Notes: generated by a model from the letters alone, not told the origin. A stretch of DNA of 64,000 nucleotides from CAWBOY01 sp963790585 (GCA_963790585.1 CAWBOY010000004.1:1-64000); one strand, 5' to 3'; positions 39,283-49,492 are shown, counted from the stretch's first letter. Numbers and translations: made by a program.

Positions 39283-39371
39283 GCGGCCGGAGTTAAATAA
39301 TTAAAGCAAAGTTACACACAAATTCCCTTGTGTATCGTGGATTCAAACAATCTCTAAATGCGATGACGGCC

Positions 39372-40284
39372 ATGCGCCATTTTCTCAATCTGCTCGACCT
39401 GACGGACAACGAACTGAACGCCCTGCTCGACGACGCCGTGGCGCTGAAAGCGGGCCTCGCGCGCGGCGAACGTCCGCCCCTCTTGGCCCAGCGCGTTCTC
39501 GGCATGATCTTCGAGAAACCATCCCTGCGCACCTGCGCCAGCTTTGAAGCGGCGATGGGGCAGATGGGCGGCAGCAGCATCTTTTTGTCGGCGACCGATG
39601 GCCCCCTGGGAAAACGCGAGCCCGTGGCCGACTTCGCGCGCGTCCTCAGTCAATATTGTGACGCCGTGGTGCTGCGCGTCTTCTATCACACCACCATCGA
39701 GGAGTTCGCCTCGTACTCGACCGTGCCGGTCATCAACGGCTTGAGCGATTATTATCATCCCTGTCAGGCGCTCGGCGATCTCTTGACGATGCGTGAGATC
39801 TTCGGCGACGTCAAAGGCAAGACGCTCGTCTTCGTGGGCGACGGCAACAATGTCGCCCGTTCCGTCGCCATCTGCTGCGGCCGGCTCGGCGCCCGTTTCG
39901 TTCTCGCCTCACCCGAAGGTTTCGGCTTCGACGAGCCATTTCTACAGACATTCCGCCAAATCGCGCCCAAGGCCGAGCTGATCCAAAATGGCGTCCCCAC
40001 CCACGCCGTCGGCGAGGCCGATGTCATCTATACCGACGTTTGGACCAGCATGGGCCAAGAACACGAACACGCCGAACGCCTGCAAAAATTCGCCGGCTTT
40101 CAGGTGAACGAACAGCTTCTCGCGCTCGCCCCAAAACACGCCCGCGTCATGCACTGCCTCCCCGCCCACCGCGGCGAAGAAGTGAGCGCCGGCCGTGATC
40201 GATGGCAAACAGAGCGTCATCATCCAACAAGCCGCGAACCGGATGCACGCGCAAAAGGCGCTCTTGAAGTGGTTGATGGCGTGA
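39372..40284 (+). CDS. argF: ornithine carbamoyltransferase, frameshifted near the C terminus
   Basis: Carbamoylates ornithine to citrulline. About 304 residues starting at MRHFLNLLDLTDNEL (ATG 39363 is an alternative; no clear ribosome site). Seen: carbamoyl-phosphate loop GMIFEKPSLRTCASFEAAMG, VLRVFYH, YYHPCQALGDLLTMRE, LVFVGDGNNVARSVAI, DVWTSMGQE, and the catalytic MHCLPAHRGEEV. After GEEVSAG one extra C near 40195 breaks the frame; the true end VIDGKQSVIIQQAANRMHAQ... stops at 40284, whereas the raw frame runs to 40292. Confidence 0.94.
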
Positions 40285-40676
40285 AAGCCTAAATTGCGCC
40301 CCGAATTCGTTGCATTCGACACCCCTATAACCCCCCCGAACGAATTCGCATAATCTTCACAATCAACGCAACTTTCGTAGAGGCAGCGATTTATATCATT
40401 CCTACTAGAATACGCCTCTTTGCAACGAAAGTACTTGATTGATTGCATTGCGCGGGCGCACACACAACGCGACTCATTTGGCCATCAACTTGAATCGGCT
40501 GAACAGCAAAAGGAGCCTCACGCTCATCGCCGACCTCCTTTAGCACAACCACCGTCCGCATAGCCACTTGCGCCGTCCATCCACGCAACCGTATCGTCCC
40601 CACCTTTCTTGACAAAAAAGTACAGATTCCTACAATAGCATCGGAAACCGAACCTCCGCGCTCGGGATGTTGCCTC
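40285..40676. other. intergenic upstream of the suf regulator
   Basis: No gene supported. Contains the promoter listed separately and a GATTGCATTGCGCGG segment near 40439 that recurs near 59418. Confidence 0.5.
40609..40636 (+). promoter_or_regulatory. sigma70-like promoter of the rrf2-suf genes
   Basis: TTGACA at 40609-40614 and TACAAT at 40631-40636 with a 16-base spacer, about 40 bases before the Rrf2 start codon. The A-rich spacer could hold an autoregulatory Rrf2 operator, by analogy with IscR. Confidence 0.6.
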
Positions 40677-41195
40677 ATGAAAATCACTGCCCAGGAAGAA
40701 TATGGCCTACGCTGCCTGCTTCGTTTGGCGAGCACGCATGGCGGGCAGGCTTTGACGATTCCGGAAATCGCCGCGGCCGAACGGCTGTCGGCCCCTTACG
40801 TCGCCAAGCTGTTATCTATTATGCGGCAGGCAGGGCTGATCGAAAGCACACGCGGGCGGACCGGGGGGTATCACCTGACTCTTAGCCCAGCGGATATGCG
40901 GCTTGGCTTGGTGATGCGCGCGCTAGGTGAGCCTTTGTTCGAGGATCCGAGCTATTGCGAAAAGCATGCGGGGCCAGAGACCGTCGGGCCGTGCGTGCAT
41001 CATGATAATTGCACCTTACGCAGCCTTTGGCAAACGCTCGACCATTGGATGCGGCATGTGCTTGATCGCGTTACCTTGGCCGACCTGATGCAGAACGAAG
41101 GCCGCATCGCCGAGCTGTTGAACGAGCGTGTGAAAGCGACGCGCTTCGATGATAACGACAGACTGGTTACATTGTTGCCGCTGTCACGGGAATAA
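40677..41195 (+). CDS. Rrf2-family transcriptional regulator (IscR/SufR-like)
   Basis: 172 residues. Rrf2 winged helix: MKITAQEEYGLRCLLRLA, LTIPEIAAAERLSAPYVAKL, LIESTRGRTGGYHLTLSP. The effector loop has the Fe-S-type cluster of cysteines CEKHAGPETVGPCVHHDNC, spaced more widely than the C-x5-C-x7-C of E. coli IscR. It therefore probably senses an iron-sulfur cluster and controls the suf genes starting 55 bases downstream, in the way known for IscR/SufR. Whether it represses or activates cannot be seen. Confidence 0.9.
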   Translation: MKITAQEEYGLRCLLRLASTHGGQALTIPEIAAAERLSAPYVAKLLSIMRQAGLIESTRGRTGGYHLTLSPADMRLGLVMRALGEPLFEDPSYCEKHAGPETVGPCVHHDNCTLRSLWQTLDHWMRHVLDRVTLADLMQNEGRIAELLNERVKATRFDDNDRLVTLLPLSRE

Positions 41196-41250
41196 AGATA
41201 GAACCTCGAACTGTTTGATCCGCCGCCCGTTGCCGGAGATATGAGATCCG

Positions 41251-42703
41251 ATGAGCACTGCTACCAGCACGATTCAAGAACTCGCCAATCGCGAATACCA
41301 ACATGGCTTTGTCACCGATATCGAGACCGACAGTTTTCCGCCCGGCCTCAGTGAAGATACGGTCTGCGCCCTCTCCGAAATCAAAGGCGAGCCAAGCTGG
41401 CTGCGTGAATGGCGCCTCAAGGCCTATCGCCATTGGTTGACAATGGAGGAGCCGCGCTGGTGGCCCAAGCTCAAAATCGCGCCAATCGATTATCAAGCAG
41501 TTCGTTATTATTCGGCCCCAAAGCCGAAGAAAAAGCTGAATAGTTTGGACGAAGTCGATCCCGAAGTGCGGGCGACCTTCGATAAGCTCGGCATTTCGCT
41601 CGATGAACAAATGCGCCTCAGTGGCGTGGCTGTCGATGCCGTCTTTGATAGCGTCTCCGTGGCGACGACGTTTCGCGGCAAGCTCGCCGAAGTTGGCGTG
41701 CTCTTTTGCTCCTTTTCCGAGGCAGTCAAAGAATATCCAGAACTGATTCGCAAATATCTTGGCTCGGTCGTTCCCTATAACGATAATTTTTTCGCCGCCT
41801 TGAATTCGGCCGTCTTCAGCGATGGCTCGTTTTGTTACATTCCCAAGGGCGTGCGCTGCCCGATGGAGCTGTCAACCTATTTCCGCATCAACGCGGCCGA
41901 GACCGGCCAATTCGAGCGACACGTTGCTCGTCGCCGAGGAGGGCGCCTATGTCAGCTACCTTGAAGGCTGCACGGCGCCGATGCGCGACACGAATCAACT
42001 TCACGCTGCCGTGGTCGAATTGGTGGCTCTCGGCGCAGGCTCGCAGATCAAGTATTCCACGGTCCAGAATTGGTATCCCGGCGACAAAGAAGGTCGCGGC
42101 GGCATCTATAACTTCGTCACCAAGCGCGGCGCCTGCCGCGGGCCGAAGTCAAAAATCTCGTGGACCCAGGTCGAAACCGGCTCAGCGATCACTTGGAAAT
42201 ATCCAAGCGTCATCCTCCAGGGCGACGAATCGGTCGGCGAGTTTTATTCGGTCGCGCTGACCAATCACAAGCAACAGGCCGACACCGGAACGAAGATGAT
42301 CCATATCGGCAAAAATTCCAAGAGTACCATCGTTTCCAAAGGTATCTCCGCCGGCAACGGGCAAAACACCTATCGCGGCCAGGTAAAGATCCTCAAGGGC
42401 GCCGCGGGCTCCCGTAATTATTCGCAATGCGATTCCCTACTTCTCGGCGACCGCTGCGGAGCGCATACATTCCCTTATATCGAAGTCAAAAACACAACTT
42501 CACAAGTCGAGCATGAGGCGTCGACATCCAAGATCGGCGAGGATCAGATCTTCTATTGCAAACAACGAGGCCTCTCTGCCGAGGACGCCGTCGGCATGAT
42601 CGTAAATGGCTTCTGCAAAGAAGTCTTCCTGAATCTGCCAATGGAGTTCGCCGTCGAAGCACAGAAATTGCTGGGGGTGAGCCTGGAAGGAAGTGTGGGT
42701 TGA
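41251..42703 (+). CDS. sufB: Fe-S cluster scaffold protein SufB, frameshifted as assembled
   Basis: Scaffold subunit of the SufBC2D complex. About 484 residues. N part: HGFVTDIETDSFPPGLSEDT, LTMEEPRWWPKLKIAPIDYQ, FFAALNSAVFSDGSFCYIPK, MELSTYFRINAAETGQFER. At about 41925 one extra base shifts the frame; conserved TLLVAEEGAYVSYLEGCTAP follows directly. Then KYSTVQNWYPGDKEGRGGIY, TWKYPSVILQGDESVGEFYS, RNYSQCDSLLLG (conserved Cys) and EHEASTSKIGEDQIFYCKQRG. The total is 3n+1. First structural gene of the suf operon. Confidence 0.96.
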
Positions 42704-42729
42704 GAGACAGTCCCATAAGTTTGAGAATG

Positions 42730-42807
42730 CCTCGTTTAGCCGCGAACCGAAGGGGAGCGCTGCCCCTGTTGGACGAGCGCTCGCCTGCGGCTCGCGGCTA
42801 AACGAGG
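42730..42807. repeat. palindromic repeat after sufB
   Basis: 32-bp arms 42730-42761 and 42776-42807 (CCTCGTTTAGCCGCGAACCG.. and its imperfect complement). A related GCGAGCC...GCTCGC sequence occurs at about 51992-52064 after scpB, so it is probably a dispersed repeat family. Confidence 0.75.
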
Positions 42808-42860
42808 CGTTATGCGACAGTCTCAGAGAGCGGATTGAATGCTCATATGAGGAGATAGCC

Positions 42861-43115
42861 ATGACAGAGGTCGTAGTCGATGCTGCTGTCCGTGAGTTCT
42901 TGAGTAAACTGAAAACCGAAGAAAAGCTAGTCAACGAAGATGGAACGGTGTTGGGAATATTCACTCCGAAAGAAATCGATCGGAAACGGCGCGAAGAACA
43001 GATAAAGTCTATGTTCGATCTCGAAGAGGCAGAGCGGATTGTGGCGAGGAACGCGAAAGGGTATTCGATAGAAGAAGTGTTGGCGCATTTGAAGTCATTG
43101 GAACCCCAGCAATGA
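42861..43115 (+). CDS. putative antitoxin of a RelE/ParE-type module
   Basis: 84 residues from the ATG at 42861, with a strong AGGAG at 8 bases. Opens MTEVVVDAAVREFLSKLKTE and has DGTVLGIFTPKEIDRKRREE, resembling short planctomycete/cyanobacterial antitoxins with a beta strand followed by a charged helix and a C-terminal helix (YSIEEVLAHLKSLE). The stop overlaps the start of the next gene by 4 bp, the usual toxin-antitoxin arrangement. It lies inside the suf operon between sufB and sufC. Confidence 0.68.
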   Translation: MTEVVVDAAVREFLSKLKTEEKLVNEDGTVLGIFTPKEIDRKRREEQIKSMFDLEEAERIVARNAKGYSIEEVLAHLKSLEPQQ

Positions 43116-43363
43116 TCTTCTCCGTTATCTGGGACCCCAGTGCGCTCTCGCAATTGGTTGAAATCTGGCTTAATGCAATCGACCAGCAAGCAGTGACTTT
43201 CGCCTCTAATAAGATCGACCGCGAATTGCGGGTAGATCCCGATTCCAAAGGAACGCCTTCGGGCAACTACTTTGTCATTATTGAAGATCCCTTAGCTGTT
43301 CTCTACCAAATAAATCTCGATGATCGCATCGTAAAGGTAATCGCGATAAGGAGATCATTTTGA
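43112..43363 (+). CDS. RelE/ParE-family toxin-like protein
   Basis: 83 residues. The pattern MIFSVIWDPSALSQLVEIWL, then TFASNKIDRELRVDP, then DPLAVLYQINLDDRIVKVIA followed by IRR, matches the small RelE/ParE fold (strand, two helices, sheet). Coupled by ATGA overlap to the upstream antitoxin-like gene. It probably acts as an mRNA interferase or gyrase poison; which cannot be told. Intact while many neighbours are frameshifted. Confidence 0.72.
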   Translation: MIFSVIWDPSALSQLVEIWLNAIDQQAVTFASNKIDRELRVDPDSKGTPSGNYFVIIEDPLAVLYQINLDDRIVKVIAIRRSF

Positions 43364-43454
43364 TAATCTTACTTGTTTCGGAATAATGAAGCCTGCTTTA
43401 AGGGCGTAGCAACTAAACAGCCTTGTAGATATTTGATCCCTATGAGACGCATCC

Positions 43455-44222
43455 ATGCTCGAAATCAAAAACCTCCACGCCAGGGTCGAAAACAAAGAGA
43501 TCCTGCGTGGCATCAATCTCAAAATCAACGCCAGCGAGGTCCATGCCATCATGGGGCCTAACGGCTCCGGCAAAAGTACGCTCGCCGGCGTGCTCGCCGG
43601 GCGCGAGTCCTATGAAGTGACCGAGGGTGAGATCCTCTATCAGGGCATGGATCTCCTGGAGCTCGACCCCGAGGAACGGGCGCGCGAAGGCGTCTTCCTC
43701 GCCTTTCAATATCCGGTCGAGATACCCGGAGTCAGCAACACCTATTTTCTGCGCGCGGCCATCAATGCCATCCGCAAGCATCGCCTCCAGCCGGAACTCG
43801 ACGCTCCGTCGTTCCTCAAACTCGTCCGCGAAAAGATGAAATTGGTGCGTCTCAGCGATGAACTAATGAAACGGCCTGTAAACGAAGGCTTTTCCGGCGG
43901 CGAGAAGAAGCGAAACGAGATCTTCCAAATGGCAGTTCTCGATCCGACGCTTTGCATTTTGGATGAGACCGACTCTGGGCTCGACATCGATGCCCTGCGG
44001 ATCGTCGCCGACGGTGTGAACGCCCTGCGCAATCCGCACCGCGCGACCATCGTCATCACACACTATCAACGCCTTCTCAGTTACATCGTGCCCGACAAAG
44101 TGCATGTTTTGTCGAAGGGGCGTATCGTTAAATCGGGTGGCAAAGAGTTGGCACTGGAGCTGGAAGCCAAGGGCTATGATTGGATTGCCGGCACAGCCCG
44201 TGAGCCACAACCTGTGTCGTGA
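43455..44222 (+). CDS. sufC: Fe-S assembly ATPase SufC
   Basis: ABC-type ATPase that energises the SufBCD scaffold. 255 residues: Walker A IMGPNGSGKSTLAGVLAG, Q-loop LAFQYPVEIPGV, the SufC-type signature GFSGGEKKRNEIFQMAVL, Walker B CILDETDSGLDIDALRIV (Glu present) and switch His in IVITHYQRLL. No membrane partner, as expected for SufC. Intact. Separated from sufB by the toxin-antitoxin pair; sufD begins 14 bases after its stop. Confidence 0.96.
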   Translation: MLEIKNLHARVENKEILRGINLKINASEVHAIMGPNGSGKSTLAGVLAGRESYEVTEGEILYQGMDLLELDPEERAREGVFLAFQYPVEIPGVSNTYFLRAAINAIRKHRLQPELDAPSFLKLVREKMKLVRLSDELMKRPVNEGFSGGEKKRNEIFQMAVLDPTLCILDETDSGLDIDALRIVADGVNALRNPHRATIVITHYQRLLSYIVPDKVHVLSKGRIVKSGGKELALELEAKGYDWIAGTAREPQPVS

Positions 44223-44236
44223 GCTGAGGAATCATT

Positions 44237-45497
44237 GTGAATCATCTGATGGAAGTACCTAATAACTTGTATCTCGAGCGTTTCAATCGGCTGGAACACG
44301 AGTTGGCCTCGGTCGGCTCCTCGGGCGTGCAACGCCTGCGCAAAGCGGCAATCGCGCGTTTTGCCGAACGAGGCTTCCCCAACGAACGCGATGAAGAGTG
44401 GCGTTTCACGAACGTCTGGTCCTTGGCCACCACCGATTACGAACCGGTCTCCGACGCCTTTGAATATGAGGCCCGGCAATTACCCCCCTGTGTCGTTGTC
44501 TGCTCGTTTGCGGAGGCGTTCCGCAAACGGCCGGACCTGGTCGAGACCTATCTCGGACGTTACGCCGATTACAAAGAACATTGCTTCACAGCTCTGAATA
44601 CCGCTTTTTTTCGCAATGGTCTTTTTGTCTACATTCCGGCTGGCACTGTGGTCGATGGGCCCATCCATCTCAAGTTTCATGCCGAGTCTCATGACCTCCC
44701 TTCCGTCGCCCATCGCCGGCTGCTCGTCGTCGTCGGCGACGGTAGTCAGGTGCAACTGGTCGAATCGTATGATGGTCCAGAAAAAGAGAACTATTTCACC
44801 AATGCGGTGACGGAAATCATTGTCGGCAAGGGCGCACACATCGACCATTACAAGTTGCAACGCGAAGGGTCGGCGGCTTCGCATATGTCGCTAATGCAGG
44901 TGCAACTCGACCGCGAAAGCCAATTCACGTCGCACGCCGTGAACCTGGGCGGCGCCTGGGTTCGCAACGAAATCAACGCGGTGTTCGGCGCCGAGCGAGC
45001 GGAATGCACTCTCAATGGTCTCTATCAGGCGAGCGATAAGCAGTTCATCGATAATCACACGTTCATCGATCATGCTTATCCGCATTGCGCCAGCCATGAA
45101 GTTTACAAGGGCATCCTTGACGGCAAGGCCCGTGGCGTCTTCAACGGCAAGATCTATGTCCGTGAAGATGCGCAAAAGACCGACGCGAAACAGACCAACA
45201 AAACATTGCTTCTCTCCGACGACGCCACGATTAACACTAAGCCGCAACTGGAGATTTACGCGGACGACGTGAAATGCACTCACGGCGCTACCGTGCGGAC
45301 AAATCGACCCCGAATCGCTCTTTTATCTGCGTTCGCGCGGCATCGATCTGGCCCACGCCCGGGCGCTGCTGACGTTCGCCTTTGCCAATGACATCATCAA
45401 TCGGATCAAAGTGGACGCTCTCCGCGAAGAGCTGGAACACGTCTTCTTGGCCGCACGGCATCTACCGGACGATGAAATTGTCGAGGTGAAGCCATGA
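44237..45497 (+). CDS. sufD: Fe-S assembly protein SufD, frameshifted as assembled
   Basis: Second scaffold subunit. About 420 residues starting at GTG 44237, with GAGGA 7 bases upstream. Seen: RGFPNERDEEWRFTNVW, FTALNTAFFRNGLFVYIPAG, HRRLLVVVGDGSQVQLVESY, LDGKARGVFNGKIYVREDAQ, and QLEIYADDVKCTHGATV. Near 45296 one extra base breaks the frame. The remainder GQIDPESLFYLRSRGIDLAH to EIVEVKP ends at 45497, where its stop overlaps the sufS start by 4 bp. The total is 3n+1. Confidence 0.94.
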
Positions 45498-47259
45498 GCA
45501 TCCCAATTCCGCCCACAGCCCAAAACGCTGGCCGAACCTTCGACGTCTCGCGCGTCCGTGAGGACTTTCCCATCCTACGGCAGCGGATTCATGGCAAACC
45601 TCTTGTCTACCTCGATAACGCGGCAACGGCTCAAAAACCGAAAGTCGTGCTCGAAGCAATCGAAAATTTCTACACGCGAGGACAATGCCAATGTCCATCG
45701 TGGCGCCCATCTTCTTAGCCAACGAGCGACCCAGGATTACGAAGCTGCCCGCGAGAAAGTGCGCCACTTCCTCAATGCCGCGCAGACGAAGGAAATTATC
45801 TTCGTTCGCGGCGGCACCGAGGCCATTAATCTCGTCGCCCAAACTTATGGCCGCAAGCATCTGCACGCCGGCGACGAAATCCTGATCTCCCACATGGAGC
45901 ATCATTCCAACATCGTCCCGTGGCAACTCCTATGCGAGGCTACCGGGGCTGTCCTCAAGGTCGTGCCGATCAGCGACGATGGGGAGTTCCTGTTGGAGGA
46001 ATACGAGAAGCTACTCGGCCCCAAGACGAAATTGGTTTCGGTCGTTCATGTTTCCAATTCGCTGGGCACGGTCAACCCGATCAAGCACATTATTGATATG
46101 GCCCATGCGCGGCGTGCCCGTACTCGTTGATGGGGCTCAATCAGTCGCCCACATGACGATCGACGTCCAAGATCTCGAATGCGACTTTTTCGTCTTCTCC
46201 GCACACAAGCTCTATGGTCCGACCGGCATTGGCGTACTTTACGGCAAAGCGGCTTTGATGGACGACCTGCCGCCCTATCAGGGCGGCGGCGACATGATTA
46301 AGTCTGTAACCCTCGAAAAAACCACCTTTGCCGATCTGCCAAGTCGTTTTGAGGCCGGCACGCCGGACATCAGCGGCGCCATCGGTTTAGGCTCGGCCAT
46401 CGATTATTTGCAAACGTTGGGAATGGATCAGATCGCCGCCCACGAGGATCACCTGCTCCGGTATGCCACGGATCGCATGAAGACGATTCCTGGCGTTCGT
46501 ATTATCGGCAACGCAGCTCACAAGGTCGGCTCGATCTCCTTCATTGTCGACGAACCGCCGCTGTCATCCTTGGACATCGGCGTTCGCCTCGACCTGGATG
46601 GCATCGCCATTCGGACCGGGCATCATTGCTGTCAACCTGTCATGGAGCGCTTTGACATTGTCGGCACCGCTCGAATTTCCTTTGGCCTTTATAATACGAT
46701 CGCGGAAATTGACGCTTTCCTTATTTCCCTGCGCAAGATCATTACGGAAGCTGCCGGAAAAGCCAAAGCGCCGATTGCGGCGCCCGGCGAATGGAAGTAC
46801 CCGCAAGCCAGCGCTCCAAGCCCCCAGGATGCCGCGGACGAATTGGCGGAGGTATTCGACTTTCTCGACAACTGGACCGAGCGCTATCAGCATCTCCTCG
46901 AGCTTGGTGCGAAGTTGCCGCCATTCCCTAATGAATTGCGCGTCGACTGCAATCGCGTTCGCGGTTGCCAAAGCACGGTCTTCCTCTGGACGCGCCGGAA
47001 ACCCGGGACGCGCGACGTCATCGAGTTTCTGGCCGATAGCGACGCCGACATCGTGCGCGGCTTGATTGGTCTGTTGCAGCGTGTATTCAGCGGACAACGG
47101 GCCGAGCAAATCTTAAATTTCGACGTCGACGCCTTTTTTGCCCGGCTTGGGCTGGATCAGCATTTGACAATGGGGCGGCGTAACGGCTTGGCGGCCATGG
47201 TGCAACGCATCCGTGATTTCGCCGCGAGCCTCGCCGAACCGCAGTCAGTCAGTCATTGA
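45494..47259 (+). CDS. sufS: SufS cysteine desulfurase fused to SufE, frameshifted twice as assembled
   Basis: About 588 residues. SufS part: SRVREDFPILRQRIHGKPLV, LDNAATAQKP; frame break near 45678; EDNANVHRGAHLLSQRAT, ISHMEHHSNIVPWQ; break near 46115; PVLVDGAQSVAHM, FFVFSAHKLYGPTGIGVLYG (PLP Lys), IRTGHHCCQPVME (catalytic Cys). After a linker (about 415-435), a SufE domain follows: ADELAEVFDFLDNWTERYQH, VRGCQSTVFLWTR with the sulfur-accepting Cys, and LGLDQHLTMGRRNGLAAM. The fused acceptor should take the persulfide intramolecularly. The breaks look like indel errors. Confidence 0.93.
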
Positions 47260-47267
47260 GGTGATTT

Positions 47268-47654
47268 ATGGAAGGCCGTCAGCGTCTCGAATTGCCGCTT
47301 AGCGGCGCCCCGAAGTCCCCAGCGCCGTCCGCCGAACCGATCGATCCGGGTGCGCCGCTCGAAGAACGTGTGCTCGCGGCATTGAAGAGCGTCTATGACC
47401 CCGAAATTCCCGTCAACATCCATGAGCTTGGTCTGATCTACAAGCTCGACATCAGCCCTGAAGGCGCGGTCACGATTGATATGACGCTGACCTCGCCCGC
47501 CTGCCCGGTCGCCGGAGCTTTGCCCGAAGAAGTACGGCGCAAGGTGGCCGCGGTTGCGGGCGTCAGCAGCGCCAAGGTCGATCTTGTCTGGGACCCGCCC
47601 TGGGAAATGAGCCGCATGTCGGAGGCTGCGCAACTGGAGCTCGGATTCCTTTAG
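47268..47654 (+). CDS. sufT: SUF-associated MIP18/DUF59 protein SufT
   Basis: 128 residues, starting 8 bases past the sufSE stop. After a Pro/Ala-rich lead comes the MIP18 domain: VLAALKSVYDPEIPVNIHEL, GLIYKLDI, MTLTSPACPVAGALPEEVRR (conserved Cys), KVDLVWDPPWEMSRMSEAA. Such proteins act in Fe-S maturation or carrier delivery and close many bacterial suf operons. Confidence 0.9.
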   Translation: MEGRQRLELPLSGAPKSPAPSAEPIDPGAPLEERVLAALKSVYDPEIPVNIHELGLIYKLDISPEGAVTIDMTLTSPACPVAGALPEEVRRKVAAVAGVSSAKVDLVWDPPWEMSRMSEAAQLELGFL

Positions 47655-48001
47655 CCGGCACTTCATCTGATTACTTAGAAAGTAGCTGGATCTTCTCGGC
47701 TCACGCTATTTCACATCACGTCTTCAACTCATTGAATTCCTTTTCAGGCAACTTGTCTAAAATCCAGCCGCGAATACATCGCTTCGCGGCGACTCAAACT
47801 GCGGCATTTTTCAACTTGGTAAATCGGCTTCGTGGCGCCAAACCCGACAATTGGGCGATTCAACCTCAGCTATTTGTCAATTCATTTAATAAGACGACAA
47901 ATCTTTCGCTTTCATCCAAAAAATCTATGGCATCTCGCGTTTTCATGCTCTATCTTACCACCGGCTCTAAACTACATTCTTGAACTCAGGAGGCTTCGTA
48001 C
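47655..48001. other. intergenic, no supported gene
   Basis: 347 bases, distinctly AT-richer than the surroundings. An 83-codon plus-strand frame at 47732-47983 shows no family features. Probably the promoter region of the following secreted-protein gene. Confidence 0.5.
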
Positions 48002-49474
48002 ATGCTGCAGAGAATGCTGCGCATTTGGTCCGCGTCCATCGACTCCCGCCGAACCAAAACTGGCCTCGTAACAATCAAAAAGCACGTCAATTTAGTCTTG
48101 GAGAAACTCGAGGATCGTCTGACTCTCAATGGCTCTGTCGGTGCTGGTACCGTGACACATCCCAGCGGCCCTGATGTTTGGATCTTTCCCGGCCTACAGC
48201 AAGGCTCATCTGGAGGCTCCCAAAACAGTGGCACTGGTACCACTACAGGTTCTAGTGGAAGTAGCGATTCAGGTTCCGGATCAGGTCCGTCCACCGGCAC
48301 AGGCGTGGGCGATTGGAACGTTGCCTCGAACTGGTCTCTTGGCGTGGTGCCGGATTCGACAAACCAAGCCGTCTTTGATCCAACGCTTGGGTCCAACCTT
48401 GGTTGCTACTGCAACACAAGCCCAACCGTCGATCAACTGGAGGTTACGCATGGGTATTCCAATACGATCACTCTCAATTACGGGATTATTATCAATAATG
48501 GAGGCGAGATAACATCGGGCACTATCGATCAGCCGAGTCCTTCAACGATCGACTTGGTCGCCGGTAATTTTACGATCGCCAACTGCACCATCAATAGCAC
48601 CAGCACAGATGCCGACATGACAGTCAACCAAGGAATGAACGTCACCGTCGGCGGCATACCGGGCACCGGCGGTGCGTCGGGTGATGATTTCAACAACGCC
48701 GGCACCATTACATTTGAAACCTTGGGCAATGGCAATTTCACTTTTACGAACAATAATGTAATTACCAATCAAACGACCGGTGTTATCTTTCTTCAGGCTG
48801 GAAATATCGTGTCCTCCAGCGCCAATGGATCGCTCGTGAATTACGGATCGGTCGAAAAAACGACATCGTCCGATGCGACCATGAAATGCTTGCCGATTCA
48901 GAATGTCGGCACAGGAGCGTCGCTCAAGGTTGATTCCGGTACGCTCGCGCTGCAGAGCTTGCCAGCAGCAACAGTTAGTTTCTATCAGAGCGAAGGCTCG
49001 GTGACGCTGGGATCAACGAGCGCATCGGGTACGCCTACGTCAGGAACTCTTGGCGTGCCGCAAGGTTTTGACATGACAGCAGGGGTATTATCGACGCTCA
49101 GCATCGACGATTCCAAGATCGATGGCAGCGCCACGATTGCAGGCGGATCTGTTGCCGTTCGCGCCGATTCCGCTACCGCCACCGGTAATCTGATAATCAC
49201 CAATAACCTCACAATGACGGGCGGCGATTTCCTTTCCAAAGTCAACACGACGACGAATTCCGCTGACACCATCAAGGTTTGGGGAATTGCATCCATTTCC
49301 AGTTCGGCAATCATAAATCCGACATTGACCGTGGGCGTCCCGGCTTACGATCAGGCATTTACATTTCTTACCGCGGCGTCCGTGAGCGGTGATTTCACTC
49401 TAGGAAGCTCGGATTGGATAACCCCTAGTGTCACATCCACTTCCTATTTGCAATTCCTCTTCACCGGTACCTGA
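48002..49474 (+). CDS. secreted/surface protein with planctomycete LEDR-type N terminus
   Basis: 490 residues; ATG at 48002 with AGGAGG 8 bases upstream. The N terminus is basic, followed by VLEKLEDRLTLNGS, the planctomycete export-linked LEDRL motif (often LExR). A Gly/Ser-rich stretch (residues 70-100) leads into a low-complexity body of alternating Thr/Asn/Ser/Gly strands (GDWNVASNWSLGVVP, FNNAGTITFETLGNGNFTF, NLIITNNLTMTGGDFL). This is the pattern of beta-helix or autotransporter-like surface proteins. No catalytic motif seen. The gene at 49493 follows closely. Confidence 0.72.
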   Translation: MLQRMLRIWSASIDSRRTKTGLVTIKKHVNLVLEKLEDRLTLNGSVGAGTVTHPSGPDVWIFPGLQQGSSGGSQNSGTGTTTGSSGSSDSGSGSGPSTGTGVGDWNVASNWSLGVVPDSTNQAVFDPTLGSNLGCYCNTSPTVDQLEVTHGYSNTITLNYGIIINNGGEITSGTIDQPSPSTIDLVAGNFTIANCTINSTSTDADMTVNQGMNVTVGGIPGTGGASGDDFNNAGTITFETLGNGNFTFTNNNVITNQTTGVIFLQAGNIVSSSANGSLVNYGSVEKTTSSDATMKCLPIQNVGTGASLKVDSGTLALQSLPAATVSFYQSEGSVTLGSTSASGTPTSGTLGVPQGFDMTAGVLSTLSIDDSKIDGSATIAGGSVAVRADSATATGNLIITNNLTMTGGDFLSKVNTTTNSADTIKVWGIASISSSAIINPTLTVGVPAYDQAFTFLTAASVSGDFTLGSSDWITPSVTSTSYLQFLFTGT

Positions 49475-49492
49475 AAAAAAGGAGCCTAATCC

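Noticed and set aside
47732..47983. 83-codon open frame after sufT
   Set aside because: Composition like non-coding AT-rich sequence, no ribosome site, no recognisable features.
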